Source: CAG-390 sp045546615 (GTDB lineage Bacteria > Bacillota > Clostridia > Oscillospirales > CAG-272). From it: a stretch of 47,407 bases of DNA. The position numbers were made by a program, and so were the translations under genes. The stretch spans positions 1 through 47,407 of the forward strand of contig JAZQDD010000025.1 of NCBI GenBank assembly GCA_045546615.1. Reading direction: 5' to 3'. The number at the start of each line of letters is the position of its first letter. Positions within the stretch are counted from its first letter, which is position 1. Below the pieces are notes generated by a model that was not told the origin of the DNA, did not search any database, and worked only from the letters and a program-made list of their open reading frames with translations. Positions 24,745-33,950 of this stretch are shown in pieces.

Positions 24745-25569
24745 ATGAAAAAAATCACAAATAAATCTTTTGACGAGGAACGCGCACTTTACGCGAGCGT
24801 TGACGTCCATCTTAGAAATTGCCGCTTTGACGGTGACGCCGACGGTGAAAGCGCCCTAAAGGAGAGCGACGGCGTTAATGCCGACGAGTGCTTTTTCAAT
24901 TTAAGATATCCCTTCTGGCACGTTGACAAATTCAATGTGACAAGATCGCATTTCACCGAGCTTTGCCGCGCACCGCTGTGGTACTCGCGCAATGGGGAAA
25001 TATCCGACAGCCGCCTTACCGCACCGAAGGCACTGCGCGAATGCGAAGATATCAAAATACATAATTGCGAGATAAACTCTGTCGAATTCGGTTGGTTTTG
25101 CAACGATATTAAAATGAGCGATTGTCGAGCAGAGGGCGCATATTTCATGCTTCACTCCTCGCACCTTAACTTTTCAAACGTATATCTCAACGGCAAATAC
25201 TCTTTTCAGTACATAAGTGACTGCGTGTTTGAAAACTGTGATCTCGACACAAAGGATGCATTCTGGCACGCAAAAAACGTAGTCGTACGTAATTCAAGGG
25301 TATCCGGCGAATACCTTGGCTGGTATTGCGAAAATGTTACGTTTGAAAACTGCATCCTTTCGGGAACACAGCCGCTTTGCTACTGCCGCGGCTTGCGCCT
25401 TATTAACTGCGAGATGCACGGCGCTGACCTTGCATTTGAAAAATCGGACGTTGACGCTACTATCACCACACCTGTGATAAGCATCAAAAATCCCGCGTCC
25501 GGAAGAATAAAAGTACCGTCCGCAACACTTATTTGCGACGATGAAAATTCAAAATGCATAATTGAATAA
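24745..25569 (+). CDS. DUF3737 family protein (right-handed beta-helix)
   Basis: A 274-residue cytoplasmic protein of the DUF3737 family. It consists of short repeating turns such as NCRFDGDADGES, DSRLTAPKALREC, DCRAEGAYFMLHSSHLNFSN and NCILSGTQPLCYCRGLRLIN, consistent with a right-handed parallel beta-helix. No catalytic motif is visible and the function of the family is unknown. The ATG at 24745 has only a poor ribosome binding site. It has its own promoter and a strong shared terminator, so it is monocistronic. Confidence 0.85.
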   Translation: MKKITNKSFDEERALYASVDVHLRNCRFDGDADGESALKESDGVNADECFFNLRYPFWHVDKFNVTRSHFTELCRAPLWYSRNGEISDSRLTAPKALRECEDIKIHNCEINSVEFGWFCNDIKMSDCRAEGAYFMLHSSHLNFSNVYLNGKYSFQYISDCVFENCDLDTKDAFWHAKNVVVRNSRVSGEYLGWYCENVTFENCILSGTQPLCYCRGLRLINCEMHGADLAFEKSDVDATITTPVISIKNPASGRIKVPSATLICDDENSKCIIE

Positions 25570-25608
25570 AAAGGTGAGCCAAATGCATTGCATTTGACTC
25601 ACCTTTTT
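25568..25608. terminator. bidirectional terminator
   Basis: AAAAAGGTGAG (25568-25578) pairs with CTCACCTTTTT (25598-25608); an inner CAAATGC/GCATTTG stem extends it with one mismatch. It lies between two converging genes and carries T-runs on both strands. Confidence 0.85.
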
Positions 25609-27478
25609 ATTGTGCGTGATATTGAAGCATATACAGCTTATGATATCTTCCGTGCAGGGCGAGAAGCTCGTTGTGAGTTCCCTGCTCCTTTATCTCTCCG
25701 CGCGACAAAAGAATGATATTATCGGCGTGCTGAATGGTGGAAAGTCTGTGCGCCACCACGAGCATCGTACCTATCTTCATCATTCTCGTAAGAGAATCCT
25801 GAATCAGAAGCTCCGTCTCGGTGTCGATATTGGCAGTAGCCTCGTCAAGTATCATAACGGACGGCTTGTGTATTATCGTTCTCGCGAATGAGAGAAGCTG
25901 ACGCTGACCTGCGGAGAAGTTATTGCCCCGCTCGCGCACCTTTTCGTCAAGACCGCCATCAAGCTTTGAAATAAATGTGTCGGCGTTAACGTAACGGCAA
26001 GCCTCCATTATTTCCTCGTCGCTTATATGGTCGTTATGAAGCACTATATTGCTCCTGATAGTTCCCGAAAACAGAAATACATCCTGAAGCATCTGTCCGA
26101 AATGACGGCGAAGCGACGATATCTTTATCTTCTTTATATTTATTCCGTCGATAAGGATCTCTCCCTTTTGTATCTCGTAATTGCGGCAGATAAGGGAAAG
26201 TATTGTCGTTTTGCCAGAGCCTGTCGAGCCTACGAACGCCACCGTCTGCCCCGCCTTGACCTTGAATGAAACGTCGCGCAATACCCACTCGCCCTCGTTA
26301 TACGCAAACCACACGTTTTTGAACTCTATATCCCCGCGTACGCTATCAAGCTCGATGGCATCGGGGGCGTCCTGCATTGTGGGGGTCATATCGAGAATGG
26401 AGAAGATCTTTTCAGCCGAGGCAAATGCTGACTGCAAGGAATTAAACTGCTCGGCAAGATTTTGTATTGGGTTGAAAAACTTTGAGATATACATATAGAA
26501 GGTAACAAGCGTTCCGGCCGTTATCGTTTGTCCGAGAAACGTGGTATTATCTATATATCCCTTGCCGCCAAGATAAAACAGGCACAGCACAGATGACATA
26601 TAAAGAACGTACACCATCGGGCGGAAAACGCCGAAAACGAAGATCTCCTTCATTTTTGACTTTCCGAGTGCCTTTGTCTTAACTTTGAAATCCGCCATTT
26701 TCTTTTCCTCGCGGTTGAATATCTGTGTGATCTTCATACCCGAAAGGTTTTCCGAAAGATAGGTATTTATATCAGTAGTTGCATCCTTGACCTCGCGATA
26801 TGCCTTACGCGAGAATTTCCTGAACACTACCGTGAACAGTATTACGAACGGTACAAAACAAAGCACCATCAGCGTAAGCTCGATATTGATGGTGAGCATC
26901 GCCACGAAAATACCGATAATAACAAAGCAGTTTTTGATGAGGTTTACGAGAATATGCGTAAACATCATAGAGATAGAGTTTGTATCGTTGGTTACTCTCG
27001 TAACGAGCTTACCTACGGGAATACGGTTTAGCTGTTCGTGCGAGAGGCTTTCAATGTGAGTAAATACTCGCAGCCGCAATGCCGAAAGTATCCTCTGTCC
27101 GATCTTTTGCAGAATTATAGACTGAAAATAGGTACAAGAAACGGATATAAGGAGTATACCGACATAAATAACAACGAAAGTCCACAGCCTGGAAAGTTCG
27201 AAATCATCCGCTACCATCTGCGTTATCTTACCAACGATAACGGGAGAGATGATATCGTAGGCGATAGTCAGCACCATTATGAAAAGAACAGCCGCAAACG
27301 CTTTGATGTGTGGTTTGGCAAAGCCCGCAAGACGGCGTACTATCTCTCCGTCGGTCATATGTCTGTCAAACCCTATAGCTGTGCGTTTGTTTTTCATAAG
27401 GGCATAAGCAAGAACAAATGCAATTGCGGCAAGACTTATAAATCCGCCAACGGCTATAATGGGAAAATACTCATACAT
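25607..27478 (-). CDS. ABC exporter half, heterodimer subunit with consensus NBD
   Basis: A 623-residue half-exporter: one N-terminal hydrophobic segment (~5-28), then the usual six-helix membrane domain and an ATPase with Walker A GSTGSGKT, signature FSAGQRQLLSFAR, Walker B VMILDEATANIDTETE and VVAHRLST. The catalytic Glu is present. The ATG at 27478 overlaps the stop of the upstream exporter by 8 nt, with GGAGG 8 nt before it. With its partner it forms a heterodimeric multidrug-type exporter (BmrCD/LmrCD group); the actual substrate is unknown. A bidirectional terminator follows. Confidence 0.9.
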   Translation of the reverse strand: MYEYFPIIAVGGFISLAAIAFVLAYALMKNKRTAIGFDRHMTDGEIVRRLAGFAKPHIKAFAAVLFIMVLTIAYDIISPVIVGKITQMVADDFELSRLWTFVVIYVGILLISVSCTYFQSIILQKIGQRILSALRLRVFTHIESLSHEQLNRIPVGKLVTRVTNDTNSISMMFTHILVNLIKNCFVIIGIFVAMLTINIELTLMVLCFVPFVILFTVVFRKFSRKAYREVKDATTDINTYLSENLSGMKITQIFNREEKKMADFKVKTKALGKSKMKEIFVFGVFRPMVYVLYMSSVLCLFYLGGKGYIDNTTFLGQTITAGTLVTFYMYISKFFNPIQNLAEQFNSLQSAFASAEKIFSILDMTPTMQDAPDAIELDSVRGDIEFKNVWFAYNEGEWVLRDVSFKVKAGQTVAFVGSTGSGKTTILSLICRNYEIQKGEILIDGINIKKIKISSLRRHFGQMLQDVFLFSGTIRSNIVLHNDHISDEEIMEACRYVNADTFISKLDGGLDEKVRERGNNFSAGQRQLLSFARTIIHKPSVMILDEATANIDTETELLIQDSLTRMMKIGTMLVVAHRLSTIQHADNIILLSRGEIKEQGTHNELLALHGRYHKLYMLQYHAQ

Positions 27479-29252
27479 TTTCCTCACCTCCCTCAGCCTC
27501 AAGCCTTTGAAGCTCTACCATGCGACGGTAGTCGGGGCAGCTCTCGCAAAGCTCGGCGTGAGTTCCGACGGCGCTTACTCTGCCGTCGTCAACATATACT
27601 ATCTTATCAAGTCCTTCAACCGTCGTTATTCTATGAGCGATAATGATGGTCGTTTTACCGCCTCGCTCATTTGCAAGATTTTGCAATATCTTCTGCTCTG
27701 TTTTGGTATCTACCGCAGAAACGGAATCGTCAAGAATGAGAATAGGGGCATCCTTGAGCAGGGCGCGGGCTATTGATATTCTCTGTTTTTGTCCGCCCGA
27801 AACGGTAACGCCGCGCTCACCAAGCACAGTTTCGTAGCCCTTTGAAAACTCGATTATATTTTCGTCAACATCGGCAAGCTCCGCCACGCGGCGTACCTCG
27901 TCAATGCCGGCATCATCGGTGAAAAATCCGATATTGTTTTTTATGGTATCGCTAAAAAGGAAATTATCCTGCGGAACGTAGGCAATAGCGGAACGAAGCT
28001 GTCTTATCGGTATATCGTTCACATCTACGCCGTCAACATACAGCATCCCGTCAGAAATATTGTATATGCGCAACAAAAGGTCAACAATTGCGGTCTTTCC
28101 CGAGCCTGTCTTGCCCACGATTCCTACGCTCTCGCCTGCCTCTATCTTGAAGGAAACATCCGCAAGGGCATCTCTTTCACCATCGGGGAACGAGAAGGTA
28201 AGATTTCTGAACTCCACATTGCCCTTTATGTCGGGTATCTCTCTGACTCTGTCATTATCCCTTACGTCAATGGGCGCATCAAGAAGCTCGCCTATCCTGC
28301 GGAGCGAAGCAGTTCCGCGAGAGGTCATGTCAATAAGCTCGGAAACCGCCATAACGGGCCAAATTACCGATGTAAAATAGCCGATAAATTCAACGAGCTG
28401 CCCCGCATCAAGCTCACCGCAATAAACGAGATATCCGCCAAATCCAAGAATAACGCAAACAACAGACTCAACAAAGAGAGTTACGAATATGCGCAAAAGC
28501 ACACTTGTTCTCGTGTAATCTATATTGACCTTTTCGTTTTCCTCGTTCAATTTCTTGAACGCTATAAGCTCCTTGGCTTCCTTGACGAACGCTTTTACAA
28601 CGGCAATTCCCGAAAAGCTCTCCTGCGAGAAGTCCGAAAGGTTCGAGTAGGCCTCCTGCCTTTTATCCCATTTTTTCATGAGCGTTCTGCCGATTATCGC
28701 GGAAACCGCAAGCAGACACGCAAGCGGCAAGCAGGATAGGAGCGTCATTACGGCGTTGAGGCGCCACATTTTAGATATTGCCAGAACTCCGAGAAAAAGC
28801 GCATCGCAGAACATCATAACGCCCCAGCCGAAGCATTCCTGAACCGTGTCAAGGTCGTTGGTGTAAAGCGACATAAGGTTGCCGACCTTATTGACCTGAT
28901 AATACTGATGCGAAAGCTCCTTTGAGTGGTCGAACATCCTGTTGCGAAGATTAGTCTCCAGCCTTATTGCGGCACCAAAAAAGCATATTCTCCACAAAAA
29001 TCTGCCCGTCAGCAACGTGGCAATAATAAAAAGCATTGGCAGGCATATCCTGTCAAGTAGGAATGCCATATCAAACGGGACAGGCTGACCGCCTATCTCC
29101 ACTTGTCCGTATGTAAGTCCGTTTACAACGTAATTGTAAAGTTCGGGGATCTCAAGCTGAAAATAGTCGACAGCTATAAGAGCTGTCAAACCAAACAACA
29201 AAAGATAGCCGTATCGCAGATAGTATTTATTGATGTGCTTACCGAATATCAT
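27471..29252 (-). CDS. ABC exporter half, heterodimer subunit with degenerate NBD
   Basis: A 593-residue half-exporter with membrane segments in the first ~320 residues and an ATPase domain: Walker A GKTGSGKT, signature VSGGQKQRISIAR and Walker B ILILDDSVSAVDTKTE. The usual catalytic Glu after the Walker B Asp is Asp (DDS instead of DEP). That substitution marks the non-catalytic site of heterodimeric exporters. It is the first gene of the pair, with a promoter at 29285-29312 and AAAGGCGA before the ATG. Confidence 0.9.
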   Translation of the reverse strand: MIFGKHINKYYLRYGYLLLFGLTALIAVDYFQLEIPELYNYVVNGLTYGQVEIGGQPVPFDMAFLLDRICLPMLFIIATLLTGRFLWRICFFGAAIRLETNLRNRMFDHSKELSHQYYQVNKVGNLMSLYTNDLDTVQECFGWGVMMFCDALFLGVLAISKMWRLNAVMTLLSCLPLACLLAVSAIIGRTLMKKWDKRQEAYSNLSDFSQESFSGIAVVKAFVKEAKELIAFKKLNEENEKVNIDYTRTSVLLRIFVTLFVESVVCVILGFGGYLVYCGELDAGQLVEFIGYFTSVIWPVMAVSELIDMTSRGTASLRRIGELLDAPIDVRDNDRVREIPDIKGNVEFRNLTFSFPDGERDALADVSFKIEAGESVGIVGKTGSGKTAIVDLLLRIYNISDGMLYVDGVDVNDIPIRQLRSAIAYVPQDNFLFSDTIKNNIGFFTDDAGIDEVRRVAELADVDENIIEFSKGYETVLGERGVTVSGGQKQRISIARALLKDAPILILDDSVSAVDTKTEQKILQNLANERGGKTTIIIAHRITTVEGLDKIVYVDDGRVSAVGTHAELCESCPDYRRMVELQRLEAEGGEENV

Positions 29253-29284
29253 GATATTTCGCCTTTCAAAATTTATCCTTACCT

Positions 29285-29312
29285 ATTATAGCACACATAT
29301 TAAAAAAAGCAA
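29285..29312 (-). promoter_or_regulatory. promoter of the heterodimeric ABC exporter
   Basis: On the minus strand -35 TTGCTT (29312-29307), 16-bp spacer, -10 TATAAT (29290-29285) in the context TGTGCTATAAT. Confidence 0.65.
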
Positions 29313-29317
29313 GGAAA

Positions 29318-29338
29318 AACGCCCCAAAAAGGGGCGTT
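29318..29338 (-). terminator. terminator of ddh
   Basis: AACGCCCC (29318-29325) pairs with GGGGCGTT (29331-29338) around five A residues. On the minus strand it follows the ddh stop and is followed by TTTCC. Confidence 0.75.
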
Positions 29339-29353
29339 AAAATGATTTTTTTA

Positions 29354-30337
29354 TTAAAGCATGGTTTTGCGAAGCTCTTCGCCCGTCAGAGGACTGATGT
29401 ACGCGGGGGGAATGTCAAAAACCGTCTTGCATCCGACACTTCCCTCGGATTGCAGTCTGTGCACCGCGCGAGCGTAAGCAACGATAACGGACGACGTGAA
29501 TTCGGGATTGGAATCAAGCTTCAAGCTGTATTCTATAATATGATTATGCTCAAGCTCCGCGCCTGTTCTGCCGCTTCTGATAACGAAGCCGCCGTGCGGA
29601 ATACCGCTGTGGTCGCGCGCAAGCTCCTCTGCGCTTATGAAAGTCACCGTGGTATCATAATCAGCAAAATAATTGGGCATTTCCTTGATCTCACGCTCAA
29701 TCCTTGCCTTGTCTGCGCCCTCTGCCGCTACGACAAAACATTCACGCGTATGTTTCTGTCTTGTGGTAAGCTCGGGGTTATCTCCTCTTCTTACCGAGTC
29801 AAGAGCCTCTGCCACGGGAACTGTGTACTGCTTTGCATCAAGCACGCCATCGATTCGTCTGATAGCATCGGAGTGTCCCTGACTTACGCCCTTACCCCAG
29901 AAGGTATAGTCCTTACCGTCAGGCAGAACTGCCGAAGCGTAAAGTCGGTTTACCGAGAACATACCGGGATCCCAGCCAACGGAGATCATTGCCGTATTAG
30001 CGCCCTTTTTAGCGGCGGCATCAACTGCGGCAAAGTGCGCGGGGATATTGGCGTGGGTGTCAAAGCTGTCAATAACGGGGAAAAGCTCGGCAAGGCGAGG
30101 CGTCTGTACGGGCAGATCGGTCGCACTGCCGCCGCAGATTATCATAACGTCGATCTTTCCAACGTAGCTTTCAACATCGGAAGCCGAAGCAACAGTCGCA
30201 GTAGGTGTTGATATCTTGAGCGAGGACGGATCGCGGCGAGTGAATACCGCAACAAGGGACATATCGGGGTTCTGGCGAATAGCGTTCTCAACGCCTCTGC
30301 CAAGGTTTCCGTAACCGTAAATACCAATTCTTATCAT
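29354..30337 (-). CDS. ddh: meso-diaminopimelate D-dehydrogenase
   Basis: A 327-residue NADPH enzyme that makes meso-diaminopimelate from tetrahydrodipicolinate in one step, feeding lysine and peptidoglycan synthesis; cytoplasmic. The N-terminal Rossmann motif is IGIYGYGNLGRGVE; ICGGSATDLPVQTP, DSFDTHANIPAHF, SVGWDPGMFSVNR and WGKGVSQGHSDAIRRI are characteristic of this family. Length matches the known enzymes. AGGAG lies 7 nt before the ATG, and a promoter and a terminator flank it, so it is a single-gene unit. Confidence 0.95.
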   Translation of the reverse strand: MIRIGIYGYGNLGRGVENAIRQNPDMSLVAVFTRRDPSSLKISTPTATVASASDVESYVGKIDVMIICGGSATDLPVQTPRLAELFPVIDSFDTHANIPAHFAAVDAAAKKGANTAMISVGWDPGMFSVNRLYASAVLPDGKDYTFWGKGVSQGHSDAIRRIDGVLDAKQYTVPVAEALDSVRRGDNPELTTRQKHTRECFVVAAEGADKARIEREIKEMPNYFADYDTTVTFISAEELARDHSGIPHGGFVIRSGRTGAELEHNHIIEYSLKLDSNPEFTSSVIVAYARAVHRLQSEGSVGCKTVFDIPPAYISPLTGEELRKTML

Positions 30338-30371
30338 AGGAATTCTCCTGTTTTAACTTCTTTTTAAAAAC

Positions 30372-30399
30372 ATTATATCACATTTTTTGCTCAATGCAA
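30372..30399 (-). promoter_or_regulatory. promoter of ddh
   Basis: On the minus strand -35 TTGCAT (30399-30394), 16-bp spacer, -10 TATAAT (30377-30372) in the context TGTGATATAAT. Confidence 0.6.
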
Positions 30400-30414
30400 T
30401 ATTTTTTTGAAATT

Positions 30415-31170
30415 TTATCCCAAAAGTACATCGGAGATGAGCATCACGCAAAAACCAACGAGAAGCGCATACGTTGCGCCCGATTCATGACCGTGAGAAT
30501 GAGTTTCGGGTATCATCTCGTCGCTGATCACATAGAGCATCGTACCACCTGCAAAGGCAAGGGCAAAGGGCAATATCACCGCAGAAACGCTGACTGCAAA
30601 GTAGCCGAGTAACGTTCCCGCGACCTCGATAAGTCCCGTAGCAAGAGCGCAAACAAAAGTACGGCGCGGCTTAACTCCCGCCGCAAGCATCGGGCCTATA
30701 ATGACCATTCCCTCGGGAATATTTTGCAGAGCTATTCCGCCCGCGATAATAAGCGCATCCGCCGTATTACCGCCGCCAAAGCCGACACCTGCGGCAATGC
30801 CCTCGGGCAGATTGTGTATCGCTATCGCCGCAACAAACAAAAGCACCTTGTCAAGACTCTGTGCGTTTCTGTGCATCTCGATATCCGTACCGACAAGACG
30901 GTGAAGGTGCGGCACGAGCTTATCCATAAGATTCAGACCGAGTGCGCCGGCAAAAATGCCTGCAACGGTTATTACTATGCCGTATTTTCCGCCATGTTCG
31001 AGCGATGGCAGGATAAGTCCAAGCACTGCGGCGGCAAGCATAACGCCTGCGGCAAATGAAAGCACGATATCGCTGAATTTATGGGATATTTTTTTGAATA
31101 TAAAGCCTATTATCGCGCCTATGACGGTAGCGCCGCCCACGCCGATAGCTGTGATGAAAACTAATTCCAT
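30415..31170 (-). CDS. ZIP family metal transporter
   Basis: A 251-residue membrane protein with about eight helices that takes up zinc or other divalent metals. The two signature motifs are present: HNLPEG (119-124) and QNIPEG (149-154), which hold the metal-binding residues of helices 4 and 5. A His-containing loop (VPHLHRLVG) precedes helix 4, and HSHGH occurs near the C-terminus. It begins 11 nt after the GH2 gene's stop, with AAAGGG 7 nt before the ATG, so the two share a transcript although their functions are not obviously linked. Confidence 0.9.
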   Translation of the reverse strand: MELVFITAIGVGGATVIGAIIGFIFKKISHKFSDIVLSFAAGVMLAAAVLGLILPSLEHGGKYGIVITVAGIFAGALGLNLMDKLVPHLHRLVGTDIEMHRNAQSLDKVLLFVAAIAIHNLPEGIAAGVGFGGGNTADALIIAGGIALQNIPEGMVIIGPMLAAGVKPRRTFVCALATGLIEVAGTLLGYFAVSVSAVILPFALAFAGGTMLYVISDEMIPETHSHGHESGATYALLVGFCVMLISDVLLG

Positions 31171-31181
31171 GGTTAAACCCT

Positions 31182-32885
31182 TTAGTTTGTCTTTTTTATC
31201 TCCCTATAGAGTGCGGCTGAAATTTTAAGCATCCTCTCCTTGCCTACCTTTGTAACTTTGCGGTCGTAGGAGAGAAGTCCGTTGGTCTCATCCTCGACAT
31301 CCGACACCTGCGTATATACGGCGGCGCAAAGTCCCTTTGAAACGGCGGGGATGACCTCGCTTTCGTAGAGCTTTACCAGCGCATCCTCAAACTCGCCTTG
31401 CTCGCGGTACGAGCCGTAGCCGTAGGTATTATCGGGATTGAAGATGTGTCCGGCGGGTCGATATGAATAGCCGCCGAATTCCGAAACAACGATGGGTTTT
31501 GAGCTTTTTTTGAGCTTTATCGGCTTGAAATAAACGTGGTGACTGAGAACGTCGCTGTCCGCGCCAAAGAACCAGCCCGACGTCGTATCGATAAAGCGCG
31601 AGGAATCGAGTTTTTTGAGCATTTCGTACGCGCTCTGTCCGTCAAACTGCCCCCAGCCCTCGTTGAAAATAGTCCAATAGCATATTGACGGGTGATTGCG
31701 AAGCTGACGTACGGTGGATTCCATTCCCTCAATAAATGCTTGTCGGGTTTTTGCATCCTTATGCATCCTTTTGTCATTTCTGCGTTTTAATCCGACTGTT
31801 GGGAGTGCGGTGTCACGCAAAAATTTATAATCACCATTGTTTATCATGTCCTGAAATACTACCATGCCAAGCCTGTCACAGTCGTAATAGAACTGTTCAG
31901 GCTCTACCTTGATATGCTTTCGCAGCATATTAAAACCGAGATTTTTCATGGCAAGGATATCCTGCTCGTAGCACTCGGGAGAGGCGGGAGTCAATATTCC
32001 GTCGGGATAATAGCCCTGATCAAGCAAGCCGTGGAAGAAATACGGCTTACCGTTAAGGCAGAGCCTCGGCAGTCCGCCCACATCCTTTATTTCAAGTGTA
32101 CGCAAAGCGAAATAGGAGTGTACCTTGTCCTTGCCGGACGTCAATGTAAAATCATACAGATACGGATCTTCAGGCGACCAAAGATGCGGTTCGGGGATAG
32201 TTATCCGCGCTTTACCGTCAACAAGCGGCGCAGAAATATCACCTATAGTTACGGTTCCGTCCGCGACTGACGCACTTATTTCAACAAAATCAGCACCCGT
32301 CTCTATATCAATGCGGCTAATGTAAGACTCGGGAACGCTTTCTATCCACACAGTCTGCCATATTCCGCTGACGGGGGTATACCACATTCCGCCGCGGGAA
32401 AGCGTCTGCTTGCCGTATGGCAAAAGCTTGTTTTCCAACTCATCCGCAACATCTACCACAAGGCGGTTTTCGCTCTTTAACGCATCTGTTATATCAAAAG
32501 AAAAGCTCTCATATCCGCCGCGGTGCTCGCCGAGGAATACTCCGTTAAGGCTTACTCGCGCGATCTGATCCACGGCACCGAAATGCAGTATAACTCGCTC
32601 GTTTATAAATCCCTCCGGAAGTGAAAAAGTCTTTTCGTAACGGTAGCGAGGGGAATTTCCCATGCTTCTCTCGATTCCCGAAAGAGCGCTTTCGGGCGCA
32701 AACGGAACGATGATAGTCTCCATTTTTGCATCCTCTGAAGCATAAAGCTCCCACTCACCGTTCAAGCAGAAAAAAGAATCTCGGCGAAGTTGGGGGCGCG
32801 GATACACGTTCCACGGCTGACCGTTCAGGCTCTCGCCCTGCGGTGTAAAAAGTCTTATGAGTGTATTTTTTTGTTTTTTGCCCAT
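31182..32885 (-). CDS. glycoside hydrolase family 2 enzyme
   Basis: A 567-residue GH2 protein: N-terminal sugar-binding jelly roll (~20-185, e.g. VSLNGVFLGEHRGGYESFSF), immunoglobulin-like domain (~190-265) and a TIM barrel (~275-567). The acid/base Glu is E409 in IFNEGWGQFD and the nucleophile is E469 in VVSEFGGYS. No signal peptide is present, so it acts inside the cell on imported oligosaccharide. Beta-galactosidase, mannosidase and glucuronidase activities cannot be separated by eye. It is shorter than LacZ and close to the glucuronidase size. Start ATG with AGAGG upstream. Confidence 0.9.
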   Translation of the reverse strand: MGKKQKNTLIRLFTPQGESLNGQPWNVYPRPQLRRDSFFCLNGEWELYASEDAKMETIIVPFAPESALSGIERSMGNSPRYRYEKTFSLPEGFINERVILHFGAVDQIARVSLNGVFLGEHRGGYESFSFDITDALKSENRLVVDVADELENKLLPYGKQTLSRGGMWYTPVSGIWQTVWIESVPESYISRIDIETGADFVEISASVADGTVTIGDISAPLVDGKARITIPEPHLWSPEDPYLYDFTLTSGKDKVHSYFALRTLEIKDVGGLPRLCLNGKPYFFHGLLDQGYYPDGILTPASPECYEQDILAMKNLGFNMLRKHIKVEPEQFYYDCDRLGMVVFQDMINNGDYKFLRDTALPTVGLKRRNDKRMHKDAKTRQAFIEGMESTVRQLRNHPSICYWTIFNEGWGQFDGQSAYEMLKKLDSSRFIDTTSGWFFGADSDVLSHHVYFKPIKLKKSSKPIVVSEFGGYSYRPAGHIFNPDNTYGYGSYREQGEFEDALVKLYESEVIPAVSKGLCAAVYTQVSDVEDETNGLLSYDRKVTKVGKERMLKISAALYREIKKTN

Positions 32886-32913
32886 TATTTTTACCTCTTT
32901 TATTTATAAAAAC

Positions 32914-32942
32914 ATTTTATCACAAAAGGCTCTTGCGGTCAA
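32914..32942 (-). promoter_or_regulatory. promoter of the GH2-ZIP unit
   Basis: On the minus strand -35 TTGACC (32942-32937), 17-bp spacer, -10 TAAAAT (32919-32914) in the context TGTGATAAAAT. Confidence 0.65.
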
Positions 32943-32955
32943 TAGCTTTATACAT

Positions 32956-32984
32956 AAAAAGGGCTACGCTTTGGCGCAGCCCCT
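32956..32984 (-). terminator. terminator of the zinc-ribbon gene
   Basis: GGGCTACGC (32961-32969) pairs with GCGCAGCCC (32974-32982) with one mismatch; on the minus strand TTTTT follows the stem. Confidence 0.75.
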
Positions 32985-32990
32985 TATATT

Positions 32991-33842
32991 TTATTGAAGT
33001 TTACTTCCGCAAACGCCGCAGAAAACAGCGCCTTCCTTGATAATATTGCCGCAATTCGGGCACTTGGGAGTATCATTTTCAACAACAGCACCGCCGCATT
33101 TTACACAGAAGGAAGCTCCTGCCAAAGCGGTAGCTCCGCACTTTGAGCAGTAATGAGTAGCCGCAGCCGCAGGCGTAACACGCGTTACCACCTTTCCGCC
33201 GCACGCGGAGCAGAATGCCGCGCCCTTTTTTGCGCTTGTTCCGCAGGACTCGCAAACATATTCTACCTTTGCGGAGGACACGCTTTCGCCGCTAAAGCCC
33301 GAAACCTTCTTTTCGAGGAAATAAAGTCCTACGAAAGAGCCTATCGAAAGAATCAGCGAGAAAAAGAAACCGAAAGCGGGACGCACGCTCATCTTATAGG
33401 TTTGACCTAAAAATTTTTCAGTCTCGCTATTTGCGATGCAAACAACGATAATGGCGATGAAAAGAAGAATATGAAGAGCCGCATATACAAGGTGGGTAAT
33501 ATTACCTACCGTTTTCAGCTTTATCGGGCCAAATGAAGCGGGAATGTTCACGCCGAAAAATTCCTTTATGATGATAACAGCGGCTGCTATAAGCATAGCA
33601 ATAGCGGCAATGAGAATAAAAAGCTGGCAGATGAAAAGAAATACTCCACCGTCAAGTTTTGAATCGAGCAATGTCTCTCCGAGAGTTTCATATCCCGAAA
33701 ATCCCTGTGATTCAGACTTTCCGCCCATTTTGGCAAATGCGGCAATCGTGTTCATGGCGAGAATGACAAAGTGGAAAACACCCAAAAATGCGCATACAAG
33801 CCATCTTGTGTTGCGTTTTACATTATCAACAGTAAAATTCAT
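32991..33842 (-). CDS. four-helix membrane protein with three C-terminal zinc ribbons
   Basis: A 283-residue protein of unknown function. Four hydrophobic segments lie at about 14-36, 66-92, 118-137 and 154-175. The C-terminal tail carries three zinc ribbons of the form CxxC-x10-CxxC (C197/200/211/214, C232/235/246/249, C261/264/275/278), such as YVCESCGTSAKKGAAFCSAC. The ribbons would be cytoplasmic and may bind proteins or nucleic acid. It has a near-perfect promoter and its own terminator. Similar zinc-ribbon membrane proteins are common in Clostridia without assigned roles. Confidence 0.75.
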   Translation of the reverse strand: MNFTVDNVKRNTRWLVCAFLGVFHFVILAMNTIAAFAKMGGKSESQGFSGYETLGETLLDSKLDGGVFLFICQLFILIAAIAMLIAAAVIIIKEFFGVNIPASFGPIKLKTVGNITHLVYAALHILLFIAIIVVCIANSETEKFLGQTYKMSVRPAFGFFFSLILSIGSFVGLYFLEKKVSGFSGESVSSAKVEYVCESCGTSAKKGAAFCSACGGKVVTRVTPAAAATHYCSKCGATALAGASFCVKCGGAVVENDTPKCPNCGNIIKEGAVFCGVCGSKLQ

Positions 33843-33871
33843 GATAATACCTCCAAAAGTTATTTATAATT

Positions 33872-33900
33872 ATTATATTATATAAAGCATTTGATGTCAA
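33872..33900 (-). promoter_or_regulatory. consensus promoter of the zinc-ribbon gene
   Basis: On the minus strand a perfect -35 TTGACA (33900-33895), 17-bp spacer and perfect -10 TATAAT (33877-33872). Confidence 0.8.
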
Positions 33901-33950
33901 GATATTTGTTCTTTTTTTAGACGACAAATCGTCGTATTAGCTCAAATTTA